Part shown: piece by piece, positions 38,536-47,774 of the stretch
Layout: each line of letters starts with the position of its first letter
Position numbering within the stretch: the stretch's first letter is position 1
Origin: Ferruginivarius sediminum
Lineage (GTDB): Bacteria > Pseudomonadota > Alphaproteobacteria > Kiloniellales > Rhodovibrionaceae
DNA length: 64,000 nt
Direction: 5' to 3'
NCBI RefSeq assembly: GCF_003344765.1
Contig: NZ_QPMH01000006.1
Coordinates: 62,001-126,000 of the forward strand
Program-made: the position numbers and the translations under genes
The notes under the pieces: model-generated
What the model saw: only the letters and a program-made list of their open reading frames with translations
What the model was told of the DNA's origin: nothing
Database searches by the model: none

Positions 38536-39918
38536 CTACTTCTCGATAAGCCCGCGTGCCATGGCGTCGGTCAGCGGCTTGGTCAGGTAGTCCAGCATGG
38601 TGCGCTCGCCGGTCTTGATCAGCACCTCGGCCGGCATGCCCGCCTGAAGCTGCCGCTCGCCCAGCTTCGCGAGTTCCTCGCCGGGAATCTCCACGCGCGC
38701 CTTGTAGTACGCCCGGTTCTCGCGCTCCTTGACGATCCGGTCGGCGGAGATCGTGACCACCCGGCCCTGCAGGACCGGCGTCACGCGGCTGCTGTAGGAT
38801 GTCAGCCGCACCTCGGCCCCCTGGCCCCTGGAGACGGTGTCGATGTCGGTGGGCGAGATCTCGGCGTCGACCACCATGCGGTCGCCGGAGGGCACGATCT
38901 GCATGATCTCCTCGCCCGGCTTGATGACCTCGCCCTCTGTATGGACGGCCAGTTCCTGGATCGTGCCGGTGCGCGGGGCCGTAATCGTCGTGCGGTCCAG
39001 CTTCTGCTTGTTGACGATCAGGCGCTGGCGAAGCTCGCTGATCTCGTCCTCGGTCTCGCGCAGGTCGCGAACGACCTTCTCGTTGAAGTCCTCGCGAATC
39101 TGCTGAACCTGCATGCGCACCTCGCTGATGCGCTCATTCGCGCGAGCCATCCCCGCCTGCTTGGAGCCGATGTCGCCCTGCAGGGAAGCCATCTCGCGCT
39201 CCTTCGCCAGAAGTTCGGTCTTCGGGAAAAAGCCCTTCTCGTTCAGTTGGCGAAGGCCGACCAGTTCTTCTTCAAGAAGGCGAACCTGGGTGCGCGTGCT
39301 GTCCTGCTGTGCCTTCAGGCCGGCAATCTCCTCCCGAAGTTCGGCGACCTTCTGCTCCTGCAAGGCAAGCTGGCCCTCAAGCGCCCGGCGCCGGGCCTGG
39401 AAGTGGACGCGCTCGCCCATAATCGCCTCGCCGACCGAAGCCGAGTCACCGCGCCGCTCGGTCAATTCGGCCGGAAACGAGATCGTCGGCTGCTCGGCCC
39501 GCTCGGCCATCAGGCGCGCCCGACGGGCCAGGGCCGAATCGAGCCGCTGGCGCACCGCATCGTAGTTGGCCTGCGCCTCGGTCGCGTCGAGCTTCACCAG
39601 AAGCTGGCCGCGCTCGACCTGCTGGCCGTCGCGCACGTTGATCCGGTCGACGATGCCGCCGTCCAGATGCTCGATGACCTTGCGGTTGCTCTCCACGGCC
39701 ACCGTACCCGGCGCCATCGCCGCGCTGTCCAGCGGCGCCGTCGCCGCCCAGATGCCCATGCCCACGAAGGCGAGCAGAATGATGGCAATGCCCGCGATGA
39801 CGACCTTGTTGGGACTGCCGTGCTCCGATTCCGGCGGCTGCGTCGGGGCGCCGGTCCTGGGGAGTTCGACGACATTGTGCTGCGGCTCGTCGATCTTGCG
39901 TTCCGGTTGGACGCTCAT
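38536..39918 (-). CDS. Type I secretion membrane-fusion protein (HlyD/PrtE family)
   Basis: 460 aa from ATG 39918 (GAGGAACCGCAG upstream); a TTG at 39981, 6 bp after the ABC gene stop, is open as well. One TM helix (VVIAGIAIILLAFVGMGIWAA, about 37-58), barrel half VIEHLDGGIVDRINVRDGQQVERGQLLV, a long coiled coil (about 110-300), and the returning lipoyl half with APRTGTIQELAVHTEGEVIKPGEEIMQIVP. It bridges the inner-membrane ABC exporter to a TolC-type channel, which is not in the window. Likely cargo: the giant Ig-like proteins nearby. Confidence 0.92.
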   Translation of the reverse strand: MSVQPERKIDEPQHNVVELPRTGAPTQPPESEHGSPNKVVIAGIAIILLAFVGMGIWAATAPLDSAAMAPGTVAVESNRKVIEHLDGGIVDRINVRDGQQVERGQLLVKLDATEAQANYDAVRQRLDSALARRARLMAERAEQPTISFPAELTERRGDSASVGEAIMGERVHFQARRRALEGQLALQEQKVAELREEIAGLKAQQDSTRTQVRLLEEELVGLRQLNEKGFFPKTELLAKEREMASLQGDIGSKQAGMARANERISEVRMQVQQIREDFNEKVVRDLRETEDEISELRQRLIVNKQKLDRTTITAPRTGTIQELAVHTEGEVIKPGEEIMQIVPSGDRMVVDAEISPTDIDTVSRGQGAEVRLTSYSSRVTPVLQGRVVTISADRIVKERENRAYYKARVEIPGEELAKLGERQLQAGMPAEVLIKTGERTMLDYLTKPLTDAMARGLIEK

Positions 39919-39986
39919 CTGCGGTTCCTCGGTCTCTGGGCCAGCAATCGCGGCTCGATAATGATACGCGTTTTCTTGCAAATACG

Positions 39987-41855
39987 TTATTGCCCCGAAC
40001 GATCCCCGGATTCATCCGGTGACGATGTCGTGCCGTGCCCCATTCCCGCGGCCCCGCCGCCCGCGGTCCCCTGTTCCGCACTTTCCTGACCGGACGCCCC
40101 GTGTCCGGCCGCGCCTTGCCCCGCCATCGTCGTCGCCCGCGGTCGTGTCTGGCTTTGCACCACGGACGGGCGCGTCAGCTTCGCCATGATTTCCTGGCGC
40201 GGGCCGAAAGCTTTCACCTGCCCCTGCTCCAGCACCAGGATCTTGTCCACGTTCGAGAGGAGCGGCAGGCGATGGGTAATCACGACGACGGTCGTCCCCG
40301 CCCGCTTCAATTCCGTCAACGCTTCAGACAGCGCCTTCTCGCCCTCGATGTCCAGGTTGGCGTTGGGCTCGTCCAGCATCACGAAGCGCACCCCGCCATA
40401 GAGCGCGCGCGCCAGCCCGATACGCTGACGCTGACCGGCCGACAGCGATTCGCCGCCGGGGCCGATCTGTGTGTCGTAGCCCTCGCTCAGCCTCAGGATC
40501 AGTTCGTGGACACCCGCCATCCTGGCTGCGCGCACCACAGCCTCCGGGTCGATCTGGCCGAAGCGGGCGATGTTCTCGGCGACGGTGCCGTCGAACAGCT
40601 CGACGTCCTGCGGCAGATAGCCAAGGTACGGCCCCAGCGCCGACTTGTCCCAGTCGCCGATATCCGCCCCGTCGAGGCGGATACTGCCCGAGGCCACCGG
40701 CCAGACGCCCATCAGCGCGCGGGCCAGGCTGGTCTTGCCGGCACCGCTTGACCCCACGACGCCCAGCGCCTCGCCGGCCGCAAGCTGGAAGCTGGCGCCG
40801 TTGACGACCGGCATCCGCGTGCCCGGCGGCGCCACGATGGCGCGCTCCACGGCGATCGCGCCCTGCGGCGCGGGAAGCGGCATTCGCTCCGGCTCGCCCT
40901 CGTTCGCAAGCAGCAGCTTGTTAAGCCGCCGATATGCCATGCGCGCGCCGACGAAGCCGCGCCACTGCCCGACCGCGGCCTCCACCGGGGCGAGCGCGCG
41001 GCCCATGATGATCGACGCCGCGATCATCGTGCCCGGCGTGATCTGCTGCAGCAGGACCAGATAGGCACCGACGCCCAGCATCGCGACCTGGAGGATCAGG
41101 CGCAGGCTGCGCGAGCTGGCCATGATCAGGCCGGCGCGGTCGCTGGCCGTCGACTGGCGCGACAGCACATCGCCATGACGATCCGCCCAGCGCCGCATGA
41201 TGCCCGGCAGCATGCCCATGGCGGCGACCACCTCGGCATTACGCAAGCTGGTATCGACGAAGGAATTGGCCGATACCGCGAAGCGCGAGGCGTTCGCCAA
41301 CGGAGTCCGGGTAAAGATCTCGTTCGCCAGGGCCAGCATGAAGATGATCAACGCGCCCGCCAGCGCCACCGCGCCCAGGACCGGATGGAACAGGAAGACG
41401 ATAGCGATGAACACCGGCACCCACGGCGCGTCGGCAAAGGCGATCAGCCCCGCGCCCGTGGTGAAATCGCGCACGGTGTCCATGTCGCGCAGCGCCTGCG
41501 CGTGGCCCCCGCCCGGATTCTTGACGCTCTGCTGAAAGACCGAGGCGAAGACCGTCCCCTTCAGCCGCTCGTCCAGGCGCGTGCCGATCCGCACCAGAAC
41601 GCGCGAGCGCACAAGGTCGAGGCAGCCGAACACGATCAGCATGCCGACCGCGATGATGGTCAGCATTACCAGCGTCGTCTCGTTGCGGCTGGTCAGCACG
41701 CGGTCGTAGACCTGCAGCATGTAGAGCGGCGCGACCAGCATCAGCAGGTTAATAAAAAAGCTGAATGTAACGACCGCCGTCAGCGCGCCGCGCACCGAGC
41801 GCACGGCGTGCTGCAACGCTTCAGCGCGGCTGTTCGAGCCTGATGAAAGGGCCAA
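39987..41855 (-). CDS. Type I secretion ABC transporter (PrtD-like permease/ATPase)
   Basis: 622 aa. Six-TM exporter domain (about 25-310, with AVVTFSFFINLLMLVAPLYMLQVYDRV, the typical PrtD opening) without an N-terminal peptidase domain, then the ATPase: Walker A VGSSGAGKTSLARAL, signature LSAGQRQRIGLARAL, Walker B VMLDEPNANLD, and switch His in VVITHRL. It powers export of proteins with C-terminal uncleaved signals. The C-terminal tail of about 50 residues is a Gly/Ala/His/Gln-rich low-complexity extension not usual in PrtD. Upstream DNA has a perfect-arm palindrome at 42001. Confidence 0.93.
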   Translation of the reverse strand: MALSSGSNSRAEALQHAVRSVRGALTAVVTFSFFINLLMLVAPLYMLQVYDRVLTSRNETTLVMLTIIAVGMLIVFGCLDLVRSRVLVRIGTRLDERLKGTVFASVFQQSVKNPGGGHAQALRDMDTVRDFTTGAGLIAFADAPWVPVFIAIVFLFHPVLGAVALAGALIIFMLALANEIFTRTPLANASRFAVSANSFVDTSLRNAEVVAAMGMLPGIMRRWADRHGDVLSRQSTASDRAGLIMASSRSLRLILQVAMLGVGAYLVLLQQITPGTMIAASIIMGRALAPVEAAVGQWRGFVGARMAYRRLNKLLLANEGEPERMPLPAPQGAIAVERAIVAPPGTRMPVVNGASFQLAAGEALGVVGSSGAGKTSLARALMGVWPVASGSIRLDGADIGDWDKSALGPYLGYLPQDVELFDGTVAENIARFGQIDPEAVVRAARMAGVHELILRLSEGYDTQIGPGGESLSAGQRQRIGLARALYGGVRFVMLDEPNANLDIEGEKALSEALTELKRAGTTVVVITHRLPLLSNVDKILVLEQGQVKAFGPRQEIMAKLTRPSVVQSQTRPRATTMAGQGAAGHGASGQESAEQGTAGGGAAGMGHGTTSSPDESGDRSGQ

Positions 41856-42000
41856 AGAGAATCATCCCCTGGATGTTGCGTTGGCGGCGCCCGGCGCTCG
41901 CCCCGATACAAGGCCGGCGGCACTTGCCATCGCGAAAATACACTGCGAGTCGCTTCCCTATCACGGGAACAATATTGAGAGCCAGACTGTATTTTTGATC

Positions 42001-42015
42001 AATAGTAGTACTATT
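42001..42015. promoter_or_regulatory. Palindrome upstream of the type I secretion operon
   Basis: AATAGTA-G-TACTATT, 7-bp perfect arms around one central base, in an AT-rich patch about 150 bp upstream of the ABC transporter start. Candidate operator for the secretion operon, since the other neighbour ends here. Regulator unknown. Confidence 0.4.
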
Positions 42016-42109
42016 ATTTAGAATTACCCCTTTTGATTCAGGCCGTCATGAATTTGATTTTGAAAACCACCGCCTGATCGCGGATTGGAAAGCGCACGAC
42101 ACGGCCGGG

Positions 42110-43315
42110 TCACGAGGCTTCCATCGAAGCCGCCGGGGCCGCGTCCATCTCCTCGACCACTTTCACCGCCGGCGCCAGGCCCAGATCCGAGAGTTGTCGC
42201 CTCACCTCCTCAAGGTAGAGCGGGTTCATCAGCAGCACGATGTCGGGCGAAACCGCCTTGAGGGCATCGGGCGCGACGATCCGCTTCCCGGCGCCGGCGA
42301 CGAACTTACCGTCCTTCTTCGGATTGACGTCGACGATGCACTGGACGGCGTCGATGCCGCGGTCGACGAGATTCAGAAAGGTCACACCCTTGGACCCCGC
42401 CCCCCAGGCAACCACGGTCCGGCCATCGCGCACCGCCCTCGTCAACTCGCCGCGCCAATGGCCGACCATGCGATGAAACCTTTCACTGAAGGCTTCGACA
42501 TGACGCAGGGACTCCGGCATTTCGCCCTGACTACCCGAGCCGGAACCGGGCGCGGCGTCGGCGCACAGGAACTGGTCGCCGTAGGCAGGCGCCAGCCGAA
42601 TTGCCGGCAAGCCGCTATCGCTCAGCAGGCGGGCAAGCGAGCTTTCGCAGAAATAAGAGCAGTGCTCGTAGATCAGGTCCCAGATGTGGCCTGTAATCAG
42701 CGTGTACATGCCGTTCGGCACTTCGACGAACAGCCGGGACGACTCGTCCTTCATGGCGGAGCGCAGCAAATCCACGAAGGCGCCCGGCTCCTCGATATGC
42801 TCCAGGACATGCCGGCAGATGACGAGGTCGCCCTTGTAGCGGCCATAAGCCTCGCCGTAGTAGTCCGCGAAGATACGCACGTCCTCGCCGTTGGCACCCT
42901 CGTCGCGTGGCCGTCCGCTGGGGTCGAAGCCGAAGCCCCGGTTGCCGCCCTTGGCGCAGATCAGGTCCAGGAACGCGCCATTGCCGCAGCCGATCTCCAC
43001 GACGTCCTTGCCGCGCAGGTCGTGGTCGGCGATCAGCCGGTCGGCCAGCGCATCCGCATACGCCTGGAACAGGCCGGAGCCGTGCAGCGAGTTCTCGTAG
43101 GCCCCGTCATAGCGCATGCGTTCCGGATCGAACGCGCGGTTGAAGATATGCCCGCAGTCCCGGCACACGGCGAGATCGAGGTCCGCGCGCGGCATCGCCA
43201 GCGCCTCTTCCCGCGTCTTGCAGACGACGTTGCAGTGAACCGGCACGTCGGTCATCTCGACCAGCGGCGCCAGATCGGCGCCGCCGCAGACGAAGCACTG
43301 CACGTGCATGGTCAT
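42110..43315 (-). CDS. SAM-dependent C-methyltransferase-like protein (3 of 3)
   Basis: 401 aa with the three-part layout of sugar C-methyltransferases: an N-terminal zinc-binding segment (CFVCGGADLAPLV ... VCRDCG, four Cys), a SAM domain (DVVEIGCGNGAFLDLI, about 105), and a C-terminal domain with VAWGAGSKGVTFLNLV and VDVNPKKDGKFVAG. Such enzymes methylate a carbon of a nucleotide-linked keto-sugar; some relatives act differently. Its ATG overlaps the stop of the preceding methyltransferase (ATGA). Last of the cluster. Confidence 0.8.
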   Translation of the reverse strand: MTMHVQCFVCGGADLAPLVEMTDVPVHCNVVCKTREEALAMPRADLDLAVCRDCGHIFNRAFDPERMRYDGAYENSLHGSGLFQAYADALADRLIADHDLRGKDVVEIGCGNGAFLDLICAKGGNRGFGFDPSGRPRDEGANGEDVRIFADYYGEAYGRYKGDLVICRHVLEHIEEPGAFVDLLRSAMKDESSRLFVEVPNGMYTLITGHIWDLIYEHCSYFCESSLARLLSDSGLPAIRLAPAYGDQFLCADAAPGSGSGSQGEMPESLRHVEAFSERFHRMVGHWRGELTRAVRDGRTVVAWGAGSKGVTFLNLVDRGIDAVQCIVDVNPKKDGKFVAGAGKRIVAPDALKAVSPDIVLLMNPLYLEEVRRQLSDLGLAPAVKVVEEMDAAPAASMEAS

Positions 43316-44529
43316 GCTTCCGTCTCACACGTTTCGGTGAAGGCCGTCACCGGCAGCAGGGTCGGGTTCAGGCCCAGCCGGTCGAGGTCGGCGCGGATCT
43401 CATCCATGTAGATCGGGTTCATGACGATGATCCGGTCGGGCGGCGCGTCCTTGAGGTGCTCCGGGCCGACCACGGGATGGCCGCGGCCCGCCAGGAAGGC
43501 GCCCTGCTTGCGCGGATTGATGTCCACGGCATAGGCGACCTCCGGCCCCGCGCCCAGGGTCGTGAGGAAGGCGACGGCCTTGGAGCCGCCGCCCCAGAGC
43601 GCCGTGCGCTGCCCGCGGCGCCCCGCCTCGGCCAGCTCGTGCCGCCACCGCTCGACCTGATATTCCCAGTTGCGGGCGAAACGGCGCACCCAGGCCGCGA
43701 TCTCCGCGACGCCTTCCGCCCTCACGGCGTCCGCCGGCGGGACACTGCCGGGCTTCGCCTCGACCATCAGGTACTGATCGCCGTACTCGACGCGGCTACC
43801 CAGCACGTCGAAGCCCTCCCGCCGGAACACGTAGCTGAGCGAAGGTCGCGTGAAGTAGGAGCAGTGCTCGTAATAAACGTCCCAGAACGCGCCTTCCTGC
43901 ATGATCCGCAGGAAATCGGGAACCTGGAAGAAGACGTGCGTGTCGGGCCGGTCGCCGATGGCGCGGCGCACGCTGCGCACGAACTCGGCCGTGTTCGGAA
44001 TGTGCTCCAGCGTCTGCTTGCAGCACACGAAGTCCGCCGCGTAGTCGCCGTAGGCTTCCGAGTAGTAGTCGGCGATAACCCGCGTCCGGCCGCTGTCGTC
44101 GGCGTTCAGGCCGTGAGCATTGGTATAGGCCGGGTCGAAGCCGATTCCCGTGTTGCCGCCCATCTCGCAGAGGAGCTGCAGGAACTCGCCCTGGCCGCAG
44201 CCGATCTCCATCACCTCCTTGCCGTGCAGGCCGTAGCGCTCGATCAGGTCGCCCGCAAGCTTCCGGTGGAAGGCATTGAAGGTGTTCGAGAAGCTCTGGC
44301 TCGCCTCGTAGTCGGCGCCGTACTGCTCCAGCGCCGGGTCGAAGCGGGTGTTGGTGATGAACGCGCAGTCGCCGCAGAAGGCCAGGGTGATCCGGCCGGT
44401 GGGGAAACGCTCCGCCTCCTGCCGGTCGTGCAGCAGGACCATGCTGTGCGCGGGCACGTCGTCGCAACGGTAGAACTGGCTGAGGTTCCGTCCGCCGCAG
44501 TTCGGGCAGTATGTCGATGGCTCGCTCAC
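43312..44529 (-). CDS. SAM-dependent C-methyltransferase-like protein (2 of 3)
   Basis: 405 aa from GTG 44529, chosen because GAGGGAGAC lies 7 bp upstream and the product begins with the zinc-binding YCPNCGGRNLSQFY; the open frame upstream is a shadow. Second Cys pair in LAFCGDCAFI. SAM motif EVMEIGCGQGEFLQLL; C-terminal TALWGGGSKAVAFLTTL and AVDINPRKQGAFLAG. A close paralogue of the gene at 42110, with which it overlaps by 4 bp; the third, at 44553, is more distant. It probably acts on a sugar made by the same cluster. Confidence 0.8.
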   Translation of the reverse strand: MSEPSTYCPNCGGRNLSQFYRCDDVPAHSMVLLHDRQEAERFPTGRITLAFCGDCAFITNTRFDPALEQYGADYEASQSFSNTFNAFHRKLAGDLIERYGLHGKEVMEIGCGQGEFLQLLCEMGGNTGIGFDPAYTNAHGLNADDSGRTRVIADYYSEAYGDYAADFVCCKQTLEHIPNTAEFVRSVRRAIGDRPDTHVFFQVPDFLRIMQEGAFWDVYYEHCSYFTRPSLSYVFRREGFDVLGSRVEYGDQYLMVEAKPGSVPPADAVRAEGVAEIAAWVRRFARNWEYQVERWRHELAEAGRRGQRTALWGGGSKAVAFLTTLGAGPEVAYAVDINPRKQGAFLAGRGHPVVGPEHLKDAPPDRIIVMNPIYMDEIRADLDRLGLNPTLLPVTAFTETCETEA

Positions 44530-44552
44530 AGCCGCGTCTCCCTCGGCCAGGT

Positions 44553-45785
44553 TCAGTCGATGCGCGGCTCGGGCACGGGAATGATGAACTTCCCGCCCAG
44601 TTCGCGGTACGCCTGCTGCTGCTTCATGATCTCGTCGGAGAAGTTCCAGGCGAGGATCAGGACGTAATCCGGCTTGTCCTCCATCAGACGCGCCGGCGGC
44701 AGGATGGGCAGATGGTTCCCGCCTGTGTAGCGGCCCTGCTTGAAGCTGTTCAGGTCGACGACGTAGTCCAGCGTCTCGGCGTCGATGCCGCAGTAGTTCA
44801 TCAGCGTCGTCGCCTTCGCCGCCGCGCCGTAGCCGGCAATGCGCCCGCCGCGCTGCTTGATGTCGTTCAGCATCTCGACCAGGCGCAGGCGCAGTTGCCC
44901 CACCCGCTCGGCGAAGTCGCCGTAATAGGCGAAGGTATCGACACCCCGCCGCCGTTCGTCTTTGAGAAGCGAGCACACGCTTTCGCCCGGCTGCTCCCTG
45001 GGCTCGACGAAAAGCCGCAGCGAGCCGCCATGGATCGGCGTGCGCTGGACCTCGTTGAGGTACAGGCCGTGCCGCCGGAACAGATGATCCAGTGCCGTCA
45101 CCGAGAAGTAGCAGAGGTGCTGGTGATAGATCGTGTCGAACTCCAGCTTGTCGACCAGATCGACAACGTATGGCGCCTCGATGACGGCCACGCCGCTGTC
45201 CTTCAACAACGTGGCGATGCCGGCGACGAAGCCGTTCAGGTCGGGCACGTGGGCCAACACGTTGTTCGCCAGGAACACGTCGGCACGTAAGCCGTCCCTG
45301 TCGCGAAGCTGCTGCGCCAGTTCCTGCGTGAAGAATGTATTGAGGGTTCGAATCCCCTCGTCCTGCGCCTTCTTCGCCGGGCCATCCGCCGGATCGATCC
45401 CCAGGACCTGGATGCCCCTCTTGGTGAAGTTGCGCAGCATGTAACCGTCGTTGCTGGCCGCCTCCACCACCAGTGAGTCGGGGCCGAGGTCGCGCGTCTC
45501 GATGACGCTCTCCGCGCTGCCGGCGAAATGCGCCAGCAGCGAGGGTGAGACCGAGGAGTAGTAGGGGTAATCGTTACAGAACAGCTCTTCCGGCGAGACC
45601 GAGACCGTGAGCTGAACCAGCGAGCATTCAGAGCAGAACACCACGTCAAGCGGTGCCTGGATCTCCGGCCTGCCCAGATCGTCCGCCGTCAGCAGGCGGT
45701 CGGCCAGCGGACTGTCGCCAAGCGAGAGCACGTGCTGCAGGCCGCCGGCGCCGCAAGAGCGGCAAGTGACACCCGTATCGCTCAT
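44553..45785 (-). CDS. SAM-dependent C-methyltransferase-like protein (1 of 3)
   Basis: 410 aa from ATG 45785, which has AGGAG 9 bp upstream (an ATG three codons earlier lies too near it). N-terminal [14 protein letters not shown] and [11 protein letters not shown] give the four-Cys zinc site; SAM region reads [44 protein letters not shown] is the typical catalytic stretch of the NovU/TylCIII-like C-methyltransferases, which the other two copies show only in diverged form. C-terminal [19 protein letters not shown]. Best candidate for the real C-methyl transfer in this pathway. Confidence 0.85.
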   Translation of the reverse strand: MSDTGVTCRSCGAGGLQHVLSLGDSPLADRLLTADDLGRPEIQAPLDVVFCSECSLVQLTVSVSPEELFCNDYPYYSSVSPSLLAHFAGSAESVIETRDLGPDSLVVEAASNDGYMLRNFTKRGIQVLGIDPADGPAKKAQDEGIRTLNTFFTQELAQQLRDRDGLRADVFLANNVLAHVPDLNGFVAGIATLLKDSGVAVIEAPYVVDLVDKLEFDTIYHQHLCYFSVTALDHLFRRHGLYLNEVQRTPIHGGSLRLFVEPREQPGESVCSLLKDERRRGVDTFAYYGDFAERVGQLRLRLVEMLNDIKQRGGRIAGYGAAAKATTLMNYCGIDAETLDYVVDLNSFKQGRYTGGNHLPILPPARLMEDKPDYVLILAWNFSDEIMKQQQAYRELGGKFIIPVPEPRID

Positions 45786-45797
45786 GCCTGCCATCTC

Positions 45798-46853
45798 CTA
45801 GCTGGCCGTGGAAGCGACGGCGGGCTCTTCGGCACGCCAGCGCAGATCGTCGTCGATGTGCCCGTCGGCCAGCAGCTTGCGCAGATACTTGATGCGGCTG
45901 AACTCGGCGCCCTCGAAGGCATCCAACGTCAGGCCGACCCGCTTGTAGGTCTCGTACAGTTCGACCACGCCCTTCTGCACCGTCCACTTCGGCTGGAAGC
46001 CGGGAAGGGTGTTCATGATCTTGCTTGCGTCGACGCGGTAGCAGCGCTTGTCCGGCCCTGCATCGGCCGCGTACTCGACGTAGGAGTTCGGCACCACCTC
46101 CGCGACCATATTGGCGATCTCGCGGATGCGCAGATTGTCTTCGTTGCGCGCGACATTGAAGGCGACGTTGTGGATCTTCTCCACTGGCGCATTCAGCACC
46201 GCCAGGAAGGCGCGGCAGACATCCTCGACATGCACCACGGGGCGCCAGGGTGTGCCGTCGCTCTTCAGGTAGACCTGACCCGTCGTGAACGCCCAGGCGA
46301 CCAGGTTGTTCACCACCAGGTCGAAGCGGATGCGCGGTGCCACGCCATAGACCGTGGCGTTGCGAAGGTAGGTCGGGCAGAAGCTGTCGTCGGCCAGTTC
46401 GGCGAGATCCTGCTCCACCTTGACCTTGGAGATGCCGTAGGGCGTCACCGGGTTGAAGGGGCTGTTCTCGTCCAGCATGTCCTCCCCGCCCGCGCCGTAG
46501 TTGCTGCACGAGGAGGAGAAGATGAAGCGCGGCACGCCGGCCGCCTTGGCATACTCCGCCAGGCGTACCGAGGCACGGTGGTTGATCTCGGCCGTCAGCT
46601 CGGGATTCAGGTCGCCCAGCGGATCGTTGGAGAGACCCGCCAGGTGGATGATCGCGTCGAAGCCCTCCACATCGGCCGGGACCACGTCGCGGATATCCTT
46701 GCGGATGGCCGGGATCGCCGGGACCGAGCCGACGTAGGTGCAGGCCTGGAACAGGCCCGAGTCGAGGCCGACGACGGAATGGCCCTGCTCCAGCAGCATT
46801 GGTGTCAGGACACCGCCGATATAGCCTTCGTGGCCAGTCACGAGGATTTTCAT
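45798..46853 (-). CDS. NAD-dependent sugar epimerase/dehydratase (extended SDR)
   Basis: 351 aa from ATG 46853 ([20 protein letters not shown]), overlapping the rfbF stop as ATGA. Cofactor loop GHEGYIGG; catalytic YGISKVK (YxxxK) with FSSSCSNYG before it. It does not have the CDP-glucose 4,6-dehydratase signature as I know it, so I call only the superfamily. It probably converts a CDP-linked sugar between the cytidylyltransferase and the methyltransferases. Confidence 0.83.
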   Translation of the reverse strand: MKILVTGHEGYIGGVLTPMLLEQGHSVVGLDSGLFQACTYVGSVPAIPAIRKDIRDVVPADVEGFDAIIHLAGLSNDPLGDLNPELTAEINHRASVRLAEYAKAAGVPRFIFSSSCSNYGAGGEDMLDENSPFNPVTPYGISKVKVEQDLAELADDSFCPTYLRNATVYGVAPRIRFDLVVNNLVAWAFTTGQVYLKSDGTPWRPVVHVEDVCRAFLAVLNAPVEKIHNVAFNVARNEDNLRIREIANMVAEVVPNSYVEYAADAGPDKRCYRVDASKIMNTLPGFQPKWTVQKGVVELYETYKRVGLTLDAFEGAEFSRIKYLRKLLADGHIDDDLRWRAEEPAVASTAS

Positions 46854-47629
46854 TTCGCTGAATCCCAGATTTTCCAAGGGCAATTGCCGCTCTGCCAGAG
46901 GTTCTCCAGCAGATATTTTTCACGCAGCGTGTCCATGCACTGCCAGAACGAGTCGTGCTTGTAGGCCATCAACTGGCCATCGGCGGCCAGCCGGCGCATC
47001 GGCTCGTGCTCCCACATGACGTCGTCGCCGTCGATGTAGTCGAGGACGCCCGGCTCCAGCACGAAGAAGGCGCCGTTGATCCAGCCTTCGTGCGCCTGCG
47101 ACTTCTCGTCGAAGCTGAGCACCCGGTCGCCGTCGAAGGTCATGTGGCCATAGCGTGCCGGCGGACGCACCGCCGTCACCGTCGCCAGCTTGCCGTGCGA
47201 GCGGTGAAATTCCACAAGCTCGTCGAGATCCACATTCGAAACGCCATCGCCCCAGGTCAGCATGAAGGTATCGTTGCCGAGATGCGGGGCCAGCCGCTTG
47301 ATGCGGCCGCCGGTCAGGGTCTGCTGGCCGGTTTCGATCAGCTCCACCGACCAGTCGAGGTCGTGCGAATTTTGCACCTCGACCTCGCCTGTCTTGAAGT
47401 TGACGCGCATATTGGCGTGATTTTCGCAATACGTGCGCATGTATTCCTTAATCACATCGCCCTTGTATCCTAGCGCGATGACGAATTCCTTGTGCCCGTA
47501 ATGGAAATAATGCCGCATGATATGCCAGAGAATCGGGTAGCCCCCGATTTCGACCATGGGCTTCGGTCGGACCTTCGTTTCCTCGGCCAAACGGCTTCCC
47601 GCGCCGCCCGCCAGGATGGCCACCTTCAT
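46850..47629 (-). CDS. rfbF: Glucose-1-phosphate cytidylyltransferase
   Basis: 259 aa. [37 protein letters not shown] is the cytidylyltransferase signature; [15 protein letters not shown] and [17 protein letters not shown] fit RfbF. It makes CDP-glucose from CTP and glucose-1-P, entry to CDP-3,6-dideoxy or branched sugars. First gene of a five-gene operon (rfbF, SDR, three methyltransferases). A 25-bp dyad lies about 45 bp upstream of its start. Confidence 0.93.
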   Translation of the reverse strand: MKVAILAGGAGSRLAEETKVRPKPMVEIGGYPILWHIMRHYFHYGHKEFVIALGYKGDVIKEYMRTYCENHANMRVNFKTGEVEVQNSHDLDWSVELIETGQQTLTGGRIKRLAPHLGNDTFMLTWGDGVSNVDLDELVEFHRSHGKLATVTAVRPPARYGHMTFDGDRVLSFDEKSQAHEGWINGAFFVLEPGVLDYIDGDDVMWEHEPMRRLAADGQLMAYKHDSFWQCMDTLREKYLLENLWQSGNCPWKIWDSAK

Positions 47630-47671
47630 TGCGCCCTCCGAATGATTGACACCTGATACCAGGCAGGAAAT

Positions 47672-47696
47672 CCAGTTCTGAATAGATCAGAATTGG
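47672..47696. promoter_or_regulatory. 25-bp dyad upstream of rfbF
   Basis: CCAGTTCTGA-ATAGA-TCAGAATTGG: ten-base arms matching in nine positions around a 5-bp centre. It lies 43-67 bp upstream of the rfbF start, where a repressor or activator of the CDP-sugar operon would bind. It is not followed by a T-run, so a terminator for the other strand is less likely. Confidence 0.5.
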
Positions 47697-47774
47697 AGAC
47701 CGATAAATTATCCGTGCGGGGTATTATTCGAAGAATGACGCCCTACTCCCAATGGACGCCGAGCCGCGACAAGG

